Below, piece after piece: positions 57,201 to 64,000 of a stretch of 64,000 nt of DNA. The notes beneath the pieces were generated by a model. That model was given only the letters and a program-made list of their open reading frames with translations, searched no databases and was not told the origin of the DNA. Location of the stretch: assembly GCA_039621445.1 (NCBI GenBank), contig CP154954.1:59640168-59704167 (forward strand). Direction: 5' to 3'. Position 1 is the stretch's first letter. The number at the start of each line of letters is the position of its first letter. The DNA is from Euglena gracilis. Taxonomy: Eukaryota > Euglenida > Euglenophyceae > Euglenales. The position numbers were made by a program, and so were the translations under genes.

Positions 57201-57451
57201 TTTTATTTTTCCTGTGGATTTTGTCTGCTTTTTTTCCTTTCTGCTGGCAGGTGAATATGGCTGACCAAAAGCCCGCAATTTGACCGTGTCCCCCACCGGG
57301 GTGAGTGTGGAGGGCCCACCACCAGCGGGCCCCACCCGCCCCCACGTGGCAGGACGCCTTCAAGCTGTGCCAAGCCGCCCGGCCGGTCGTGCTGCTGAAC
57401 AAACGGATGCGCGCCGCGCTGACGGAGTGGCAGGCGAAGTGGCACCGCCCA
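51159..57451 (+). CDS. Gene D: membrane-anchored dual-specificity-type phosphatase (CX5R)
   Basis: Secure exons are 53,614-53,690, 54,020-54,089, 54,519-54,553, 54,780-54,864, 55,251-55,354, 56,877-57,071 and 57,347-57,451. In order they give a hydrophobic segment (LPLLLWYMCITNGTIALLF), GKNPVTGQIPWWSYLLWAG, TEVAKGFWVGGRYSHELQ, AVVDVTCEFPE with the likely general-acid Asp in LMPSWDG, the catalytic loop VLVHCAHGRGRSTT (C-x5-R then S/T), and the closing helix WQDAFKLCQAARPVVLLN. The layout matches plant and bacterial DSP/PTPMT-like phosphatases, which act on phosphoproteins or phospholipid head groups at membranes. The start is uncertain: an ATG at 51,159 reads MASHPPSVPPTMLADAPP then RRWWCSPLLIAA and would suit, but the link to 53,614 is inferred. 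A possible last exon at 58,859-58,951 ends in TGA. Confidence 0.8.
53115..53255. repeat. 14-bp minisatellite TGGTATCCATATCA
   Basis: About ten near-perfect units; the unit contains the palindromic CCATATCATGG-like core. Confidence 0.9.
53614..53690 (+). CDS. Gene D exon, transmembrane-like segment
   Basis: It reads QPLPLLLWYMCITNGTIALL then FQLQR. It ends GCG/GTGTGT; splicing to 54,020 (after CCGCAG) gives QRGMFVLGKNP in frame, an ordinary GT-AG intron of 329 bp. Confidence 0.65.
54020..54089 (+). CDS. Gene D exon GKNPVTGQIPWWSYLLWA
   Basis: It reads GMFVLGKNPVTGQIPWWSYL then LWA. The intron begins GGCCAG (CAG at +4 to +6). The GK.P.G.IP.WS..L pattern is found just upstream of the catalytic domain in related plant phosphatases. 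Confidence 0.75.
54519..54553 (+). CDS. Gene D small exon GFHLPTTIYTR
   Basis: The preceding intron ends CTGGGCTC (CTG at -8 to -6), and the join reads LLWAGFHLPTTIYTR. The 3' end is uncertain by a few bases; GCCCAG follows. Confidence 0.65.
54780..54864 (+). CDS. Gene D exon TEVAKGFWVGGRYSHELQ
   Basis: It reads VGKRRGVPAATEVAKGFWVG then GRYSHELQ, with GT donor at 54,865. 'tEva.g.wvGGr' is the first strand-loop of DSP-type phosphatases. Confidence 0.75.
55251..55354 (+). CDS. Gene D exon with the general-acid loop
   Basis: It reads AVVDVTCEFPETCMAVTAQ then YLLMPSWDGAQEPPA. V-D-x-T-C-E-F-P and the W-D before the catalytic exon are typical; the Asp of SWDG is the likely general acid. It joins to 56,877 across a shared CGGCC to read EPPAVPLTPAQLEAA. 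Confidence 0.8.
55585..55677. repeat. 93-nt near-perfect hairpin in a gene D intron
   Basis: Arms of about 39 bp differ at only two positions (centred near 55,631; core GAAATTGTGCAATTTTC also pairs). It contains CTCAACCCAAACCTCGAGAA and its reverse complement. It could be a miniature foldback element or a small-RNA precursor; the sequence alone does not decide. Confidence 0.75.
56877..57071 (+). CDS. Gene D exon with the CX5R catalytic loop
   Basis: It reads VPLTPAQLEAAAQFCVAAA then DVLVHCAHGRGRSTTVMCAV. HCAHGRGRS fits HC-x5-R-(S/T), with the nucleophilic Cys and phosphate-binding Arg present. The intron before it ends CTGCGGCC (CTG at -8 to -6). The downstream junction falls in a TGG shared with the next exon. 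Confidence 0.85.
57347..57451 (+). CDS. Gene D exon, C-terminal helix
   Basis: It reads WQDAFKLCQAARPVVLLNKR then MRAALTEWQAKWHRP. It is equivalent to the 'A...v...RP.v.ln..q...l..w' tail of this phosphatase family. The end is uncertain; the frame stays open for a further stretch of low-complexity GTAATTTTT repeat. Confidence 0.75.
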
Positions 57452-57554
57452 GGCCGCCGGAGCGGTTGCTTTCAACTCCGCACCGTGGCAGTGTGGGCCA
57501 ACCATTGGCAGCCAAAGGTTGAGGGCCAGTTCCTTGGAACAGCCAAAGCTTGTA

Positions 57555-57660
57555 ATGGTAATTTTTGTAATTTTTGTAATTTTTGTATTTTTTGTAACTT
57601 TTGTATTTTTTGTATTTTTTGTAATTTTTGTAATTTTTGTAATTTTTGTAAGCTTATAAT
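57555..57660. repeat. GTAATTTTT minisatellite
   Basis: About twelve 9-bp units after the last recognised exon of gene D. Confidence 0.9.
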
Positions 57661-58044
57661 GGTAATTTTTGCCCAAATTGGTCGGCATGTCGAGGCCATC
57701 GCCACATCAGCCCACGTTGACAAGGGTTGCTAACTTGCATTGTTCAAAGCTGGGGGTCCAATGCCACTCACTGCAGTGTGAGCCGCCTCGTCCCCTTACC
57801 CGTGGCTGGGTTTGCTTCGCAGTCCAAAAGGGGCCAGAAAATGGAAAAGACCTGCTCGTATGGGGTTGGCCTGAATTTTGCACAGTGTGCTGCAGCAGAG
57901 CTGGCTGGGGCACTGCTGTGTGGGGCAGGGCCGTGCCAGTGTGCACACACCATCACCACATCCCATGGGCTGGCAGAGGCTTTGGAGCTGGGGGTTGGGT
58001 GTACCCCACAAAATACTCAGGCGTCCCACTATTTAGTTTCCCTA

Positions 58045-58120
58045 CTGTAAATAAACAAATAAATAAATAAATAAAATAAATAAATAAATAAATAAATAAA
58101 ATAAATGAATAAATAAACTA
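58045..58120. repeat. (AAAT)n array
   Basis: AAATAAAT units with minor variants. Confidence 0.9.
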
Positions 58121-59619
58121 CTAAACTAAACTGTTGTAAACTGGGTGGTCGGTGGGTGGACCCCCCTGGGGGAGGGTTGTAGGTGGGAGGGTGGGTTTTG
58201 GCCCGGCGAAAAGTGCCCATCCCCTGCCCTGGGGGGTCACTAAATGAGCCAATGGCAGGCACCCCACAGCACAAGGCACCCCCTCAGCCGGTCAGAGGTG
58301 GTCAAAAAGAGGCCTGGTTGGGGGAGGGGAAGCACCGTGCGCCGCTTTGACGCACCCAGGGCCTCGTGGGAATCCTGGGAACCAGATGGGCTGCGGTCGA
58401 TCCCTCCCGGGGCCCAGGCAGGAGTCAGCTTACATGGTGGACAGAAGGTCTGGTTAACAAAAATTGTGATAAAGAATTTCACGGTAAGAAATGTTTGGGT
58501 GAAACTTCGATTTTGTAAAAAAATTTGGTGAATTTTGGTTCAACCGCATTTTGGCATTGTGTCGAGCAACTTTGTTCCCGCTTGTCATCGAGGATGAAGA
58601 ATGCCATCAAAGCTCAATACTTGCAACATTCATGAATGTTTTGTCATTTTCGAGCCCTTCGAAGCCATTTCCCAGCCATTTTTGGTCATTTCGGGCTGAG
58701 GCTTCACAGAAGGGGGCGAAACCGTCACAGGTCAGAAATTATTGTGGAAAAGAATATTAATTATTGCAAAATTATTGTGGATAATTAAAATATTGGGAAA
58801 ATTGTGGAAAATGAAGGTTGAATTTGGTAATCTTATCAAAAATTTATTTTATTGTCAGGTTTCTCCGCCCTGTCGCCAGCTTCGCACGCCGGTCTGCGGC
58901 TGCCCCTCCGCCCCGAGGACCGCCCAGCGCCGCAGCGTTGGGGAGGCTTCCTGACCGCCTCCCCGCCCCCCCCCCCCGACTCCCCTGCCGCCCCGCGACC
59001 GCTTCCCTAAGACCCCCTCCAGGGGCGGTCCTCTTCCCTCGCAGGGGCCCAGAAACCCCCACCCCACCCCAACCACGTGTCACACTGCGAGAGGCACCGC
59101 AACAAAAGAAAAGTGCCACCGATGAGGGTCCTGTACGGTGCAAAATCGGCTCTGGGTTTTAAACTCCCCTCCGAAGGTGTGACAACTTGACATCAAATTT
59201 GTCAGCTTCCGTGCTGCTTGGGATAACCGCCAGCATGTCACTCCCATATTCTGGGATTAATTCTGACAAAACAAACTCAAAACAAATTTTACGACTCTGA
59301 AGAATTTCTGTTGCATATATTTCATGACAGGAAGGAAGCAACCAAAGACATTATGTATATATAATCCTTCACCCCAGTAACAAAAAAGACCAGCATCCAA
59401 TTCTATTTCTGGCTTTTTTCCGGAGTATTTCCTCCAGGACCCCAGATCGATCCATTCTTTTCCTTTAAACAAACGCTGTCCAAAGAAGTATATGATGACC
59501 TCACCCATAAAGATTAATCCTCCTCCGTCTTGAAAGGGGATTGCTTCTTTTCGTTCATGTTTCACACAGGAAATTCAGGGAATTGGAAGTCAGTATTTCA
59601 TGTGGACTCCGCGCCACCC

Positions 59620-59690
59620 CTCTCGTTGACCTCGCTGACCTCGCTGACCTCTCACTGACTTCGCTGACCTCTCGTTGACCTCGCTCCTCG
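59620..59690. repeat. CGCTGACCTCT-type short repeat
   Basis: Six to seven degenerate units of TTGACCTCGC / CTGACCTCTC. Confidence 0.75.
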
Positions 59691-60423
59691 TGACTGCACA
59701 ACGCCAAAATGCGCTTCGCTCGAGCGTTGTGTCCAGGGCTACACCAGCCGCTTACTGGGCAACCATTCCCTTCCAGTCAGTCGCACCGCTGCGATGTCTC
59801 CGGGAGGATCCCTGGGTGGAAGTCCTGGTCCGAAAAGGCCACGTTTATTAGGATGGTGTGCATACATTGGGGGGTGACTGACTGGGTTTTTTAAATAAAT
59901 TGTGGTTTTTTTGCACGGCGGACCCCTGGGGGGGGGGGGTGCAACTGACAGAAAAGTGGGGAATTATTTTCTAACTTGGATTCTGTGACATTTTTCATTG
60001 AGGGGGGGGAGGTGGAGGGAAAAACATAAAAATAATCTGTTTCTGTGATCGAACCCCACCTGTTTCAATATCCATGGGTTCTGGTTAGACCACGCCATCA
60101 TTTTTACTGATCTCCATCCACTTTCAAAAGATTAGTCAGACGCCTTTTGAAAGCACGACTCCCCCTTGTACGGCCACTTGGGCCAAAAAAAAAAGAAAAT
60201 AGCTCAAAAAATTATGGGTCTATGCCAAAGTTTTCTGGAAAAAATACGGGTCTTCGACGCCAGGTGACCAGTTTGTACATATTTTTGTTGGACAAAAAAG
60301 GTTATTTGTGCATTTTAAGTGCAATTTTCTTTCAGAATATTCCAGGTTTTGCAAAACGTTTGTGTCTCTAAAAATACATTTTCGTGACGCTCTGCATGGT
60401 TGTTTGACAGATGTTGTCGCCGA

Positions 60424-60580
60424 ATGGGCAACTCGGCCAGTGATGAGTGTCCACCGGATGCAAAGCGATTCATTCCTGCGGATGTGCTGGGGGACCTGCA
60501 AACAAGTGTGGATGAGATATATGCATTTTTGCCTATTGTTGAGATCTTGCATGAAGCCATACAACATACGCGAAGTAGCG
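60424..60580 (+). CDS. Gene E exon 1 (MGNSAS start)
   Basis: It reads MGNSASDECPPDAKRFIPAD then VLGDLQTSVDEIYAFLP and IVEILHEAIQH. An earlier ATG at 60,411 opens only an 11-codon frame. The 3' end is not fixed. Confidence 0.5.
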
Positions 60581-63500
60581 ATTCCCCCCCGGGGGGATGT
60601 TGTGGAAGCGTGAAGACGATGCCACCAACATAGGAGTGCCGTGGAGTGCCTGGGAAGGCAGGCACTACTCCTCCCCCCCCCGGGGTGTGCCTGCCTGGTT
60701 CGGCACCGGAGGTGGTTTGGCCGACTGCCCATGTACTTTTGGTCATGTGCCCTACCTCCCCTCTCCAGGGGAGGGGGGGGTCGGCCTCGCTTATAATTCA
60801 GCCCAGGGTTCGATATAAGGGCGGGTACGCCCCCCTCCTTAACAGTGGCGCAATCTGGGTCACCGATTTTCGGTCCAGGCAAAGTGCCGGGCCGAAAATT
60901 CTTGGCCCTCCAAACCCCTGATTCGAGCCTCCCCCCCCCCCTCAAAAAGGGCTGTGGGTCGTGGGTCGTTGGGCGGTAGAAGTCGGTCAGGTGGGTTTCT
61001 CTCAGGAAGAAGTGCCCCCCACCTTGAGGGAATCCGTGTACAGGATTTGTTTGCAACGATTCTGTGCGATCCTGGGCGTTCTTTGCACAACTGTTTTTCT
61101 TGCTTTGACCAATCAGCGCCGACACCCACAGGTTACAAGGCCATTGCAGCAAAGGCAGAAGGACGAACATGGGAAGATGCAGTGCTGGAGTATACGGCTT
61201 GCCCACAAGGTGTGCCACGGCTGAGTTGTCTCCCCGGAGGACAGTTGCATAAATTCCAGGAAGTATTTAGTTTTAGATATTTCCTCAGCCGGATGTTTCG
61301 CTTCCTTCGGGTGCAATATTTCCGCCGGTTCATCTTCGGCACATCTGGCCATGGGTGGGGTTGGGTGTCGTGGAAATTGAAAGTGTGTGAAATGGCATGC
61401 TGTCGAATGCAATCCTGATGGGAGGCAGGCATCGTGAGAGCAATGGAATTGTGCCCAGTTCTTCTCCTTCTGGAGTTCTTCGTGCGGGCGATGAGTTTAG
61501 AAGAAAATGTATTTCCATACACACATATCTACTCACATACGTGCACAACACAGTCACACATGCATGCATGCGCACACACAGTCAAGCGCGCGCGCACACG
61601 CGCGCACACACAAGATATGCACATGTGTAAGGTTTGTGTGGACATACACGCAGGCACATACACGCACGCATGCGCGCACGCGCGCGCACTTACACACATG
61701 CACGCACACCTACACACACCCACGCACACGCACATACACGCACGCACGTACACGCACACACGCACGCGTAGGTACACGCACGCACGCACGCACGCACACA
61801 TACCCACACACTCAAACTGCACATACCCCAGGGTGCCACGGCGTGCTGAGGCGGCTGGTGCAGGTGCAGAGGGGCAAGACCCACGCCGGCCGGCCGGCCT
61901 TCGCGTCCTACTGCCAGGCGTACCACGAGCTGTTCACGGACCTGGACATGGCCCGCCGCACTACAGCACAGCTGAGATTGGCGGCGGATGCGGAGGTCCG
62001 CCAACTCAAGACCAATCCGGGGGGGGGAGGTTGATATCCGCAGTTTCCCACAATTTCCACATTTTTCCACAGCCTTTTTTTGTGTTTTTTTTCCCCGTTT
62101 TCCTCCTTCGTACAAACTTGAACTGGAAGGTGCAATGTGTCCTGGCCAGTCCTCAAATGGTTTACAAGGGAAAACAAGTGTTATTTTCGTAGAACAGGAA
62201 TTTTCAATTTCTGCCAAATTCTGCATTTTTTTTGGCCAATTTGGTGGTGTTGGCCTTTGTGCCGTTTTTTTTTTTTTTTTGAGCTTGGTAAGGCGACCTG
62301 GGGACATCATTTGAAAAAGGTTCTTTGAAGCAACGCATGAATCATTTTGAAATGATTCTGGTTGGCACTGAGAGCCGACGGATCATCTGTGATCTTGTGG
62401 TGCTTCACAATCTCTCTAAATAGCAAGGCATGCCAGTGTTGCCCATTGTTTTGCACGAAAGCTTGTTGGCCAGATGTTACAGAGCATCTTGCATTGCTCC
62501 AAACAAAGCGCATCTACGGTGGGAAACAGCCAATTATATTTCTTACCGTACAAGCCCAATTTTGCTTGGCAGCGTTGGGGTCTCAACTGCAAGGTGGCCA
62601 GTCCCGCAGCAATCAAACATTCTTGGCGGCTCTTTTTCACATAAGTGCACCGCAATTTTCTTGAGGGCCTCCGATGCCAATGTCCCCTCTCACCAGTACG
62701 TTTTCATGCTTCGATTGCGGATGCACCTAAATGAAATTTTTTGTTGATTTAGTTTGAAAGGCTCAATTTTCTCTTTCTGCGCTTCACAAGAGAGGGCTAT
62801 CAACGTTTCAAACACACGTTCTGCTGCCCTTCGGTGGAAAGGAACCAGAAGGTGTGGTGTTTGCTTTCACAGGTTGTTGACCTCGAGGTGTTTTTCTCCA
62901 GCATGGCAGCATTCATTGGATATGAGGATCCTGAAACCTTGCGGAGCGCAGTCACAGCCGGATGTGAGCTCGAGGACACAAAGTGTGTTCGTGGCTTGTG
63001 CTGGATTCCCTTTTGACCTGAGTTGCATATGATCGTCAAGAACCAACACTGTTAGCTGATGTTCATCCGCAATCGTTCTTGCATTCTGTTGTACTCCCGG
63101 CCATCATTAACACCTGCAGTGTGGACATTTCTTGAAGGCATATTTACATTTAATGCAATGAAAAGGATGGCATTCTGGTGGGAGCAACCCCTGTAGCTCA
63201 TTGCAGCTCGTTGTTGTGCGCTTTGCATGGGATTTCTCAAGCCGAAGGACCATGTGCCCGTAGGGTGCTAGCCTGCTGGTGTAGTCAGCCACCTTGAGGC
63301 TTTTTGCAAAACAACAATTTTTTTTTAAAAAAGGAGTTAAAAAAAACCGATCAAAAATGGTGTTTTTGACCTTTTTTGGGGGGACCCCAAAAATTTTGCT
63401 AAAAATTCCAGTTCGACGAGCTGACCTCAAACTTTATTCCGTTGGATTTCACATCCGGCTGGGTGCCCCCGGGGGGGGGGGGCTCAAGGACCCTCTGGTG

Positions 63501-64000
63501 TGATTCCCTCCAATGTGCACTTCCCAGCGATGTGCGACTTGTCAGTTTCTTCTTCTGCCACCTCGCACGCGCTGTTGTGTTGGCGCATGCCAACAGGCGC
63601 GGGGCGTCTCACCCCCCTGCACCGCAGGGCGGTGGCGGTGGCTGCCCTGGCCCGCATTGTGATGGGCACATTCCATGGGCTGACAGGGTGGCAAGCACCC
63701 ATGGCACATGGCATGACTGGGGCGTGACTCGGGCATGACTGGGTCATCACGACCAAGGGCACGAGTGGAAATGTCCCCTGATTCTTTTGGCATGGCCACC
63801 GTGTGTCAATGCCGTCCCGCAAACCGATGGTTGTGTGGGCTTTGTCTGGGTGTGACTGGGTTTGGGTATGAGATTCTGGGTGGCTCCGGGTGCTTGGGGG
63901 CGGCTGCAGGCCCTCGCCACCGCCGCTTACCTGGGGGACCGGCACCCCCTGGCCCTGCAGGCATGGGAGTTGCGGCATTCGCCCCCTCTGCACTCCAAAC
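60424..64000 (+). CDS. Gene E: unrecognised helical protein, possible N-myristoylation (3' partial)
   Basis: Exons are 60,424-about 60,580, 61,133-61,209, 61,832-62,024, 62,873-62,982 and probably 63,905-63,960. The start reads MGNSASDECPPDAKRFIP; Met-Gly-Asn-Ser is a classic N-myristoylation context, but the frame is open a little upstream, so the start is inferred. An AG at 60,409-60,410, 13 bases before the ATG, could be a spliced-leader or ordinary acceptor. The remainder is helix-rich and acidic to neutral: AIAAKAEGRTWEDAVLEY, VLRRLVQVQRGKTHAGRP, AYHELFTDLDMARRTTAQ, VVDLEVFFSSMAAFIGYE. I do not recognise a family. The intron 61,210-61,831 is GT-AG and keeps frame. The gene runs off the window. 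Confidence 0.55.
61133..61209 (+). CDS. Gene E exon 2
   Basis: Bracketed by CACAG and GTGTGC. It reads YKAIAAKAEGRTWEDAVLEY then TACPQ. Spliced to 61,832 it gives PQGCHGVLRRL in frame. Confidence 0.6.
61540..61812. repeat. (CA)n/(CG)n array in a gene E intron
   Basis: CACGCA and ACGCACAC units in the GT-AG intron between exons 2 and 3. Confidence 0.9.
61832..62024 (+). CDS. Gene E exon 3
   Basis: It reads HGVLRRLVQVQRGKTHAGRP, AFASYCQAYHELFTDLDMAR and RTTAQLRLAADAEVRQLK. Preceded by CCCCAG after a long (CA)n intron. Strongly helical; function unknown. Confidence 0.65.
62873..62982 (+). CDS. Gene E exon 4
   Basis: Starts after TTTCACAG and ends before GTGTGT. It reads VVDLEVFFSSMAAFIGYEDP then ETLRSAVTAGCELEDT. 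Codon use is less GC-rich than the other exons. Its join to exon 3 is not resolved. Confidence 0.55.
63905..63960 (+). CDS. Possible gene E exon at the window edge
   Basis: It reads LQALATAAYLGDRHPLALQ in a GC-rich patch ending CCTGCAG. Its start is not clear and it may instead continue to the right edge. Confidence 0.4.

Larger units (their letters stand above)
57452..60423. other. Region between genes D and E
   Basis: Contains the GTAATTTTT minisatellite, the AAAT array, G/C-rich patches and one exon-like block at 58,859-58,951 after TATTGTCAG. That block reads VSPPCRQLRTPVCGC and ends at TGA, and could be the last exon of gene D. The stretch 59,160-60,420 shows nothing coding that I can support. 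Confidence 0.4.

Overview
This is eukaryotic nuclear DNA, very rich in introns and repeats. Coding sequence appears as short GC-rich exons (about 60-250 bp) separated by introns of roughly 0.3-9 kb that are full of microsatellites, poly-G/poly-C runs and interspersed repeats. The best indication of lineage is intron structure. Besides ordinary GT-AG introns (38,110-39,127; 53,691-54,019; 61,210-61,831), at least three introns (37,733-38,014; 39,194-39,659; 54,090-54,518) carry CAG at intron positions +4 to +6 and CTG at -8 to -6, and removing them restores conserved or continuous protein. That mixture is the signature described for the conventional and nonconventional introns of euglenids, so I infer a euglenid (Euglenozoa), with moderate to good confidence. 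No bacterial-type operons, tRNAs or rRNAs were seen.

Layout, all genes on the + strand. (1) About 300-19,701: gene A, a PC-esterase / TBL-like SGNH acyl-esterase or O-acetyltransferase, with its 5' end cut by the window edge. (2) 24,790-32,376: gene B, a tandem paralogue of A with recognisable exons from the N-terminal cysteine-rich (PMR5N-like) region through the GDS motif to the terminal D-x-x-H motif and stop. A and B share several intron positions but differ by at least three introns. (3) 37,687-46,002: gene C, a GATA-type zinc-finger protein whose finger is split by a nonconventional intron, probably followed by glutamine-rich and helical exons of the same gene. (4) 51,159 or 53,614 to about 57,451: gene D, a membrane-anchored dual-specificity-type (CX5R) phosphatase. 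(5) 60,424 to beyond 64,000: gene E, an unrecognised helical protein with a possible N-myristoylation start, running off the right edge.

Between and inside genes: a roughly 2.3 kb element with perfectly length-matched 364-bp terminal inverted repeats and Tc1/mariner-like ends (5,501-7,822); at least five interspersed repeat families; several minisatellites; very long (GT)n, (CA)n, (GAY)n, (ACT)n, (ATC)n and GCCGGG-type arrays; and a 93-nt near-perfect hairpin inside the phosphatase gene. Most long open frames here are read-throughs of simple repeats and are not genes.

The genes do not form an obvious pathway. The two esterase-like genes probably act on glycans in the secretory system, C is likely nuclear, and D and E look membrane-associated. 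Exon ends are given to within a few bases except where stated; splice junctions often lie in short direct repeats and cannot be fixed without transcripts.
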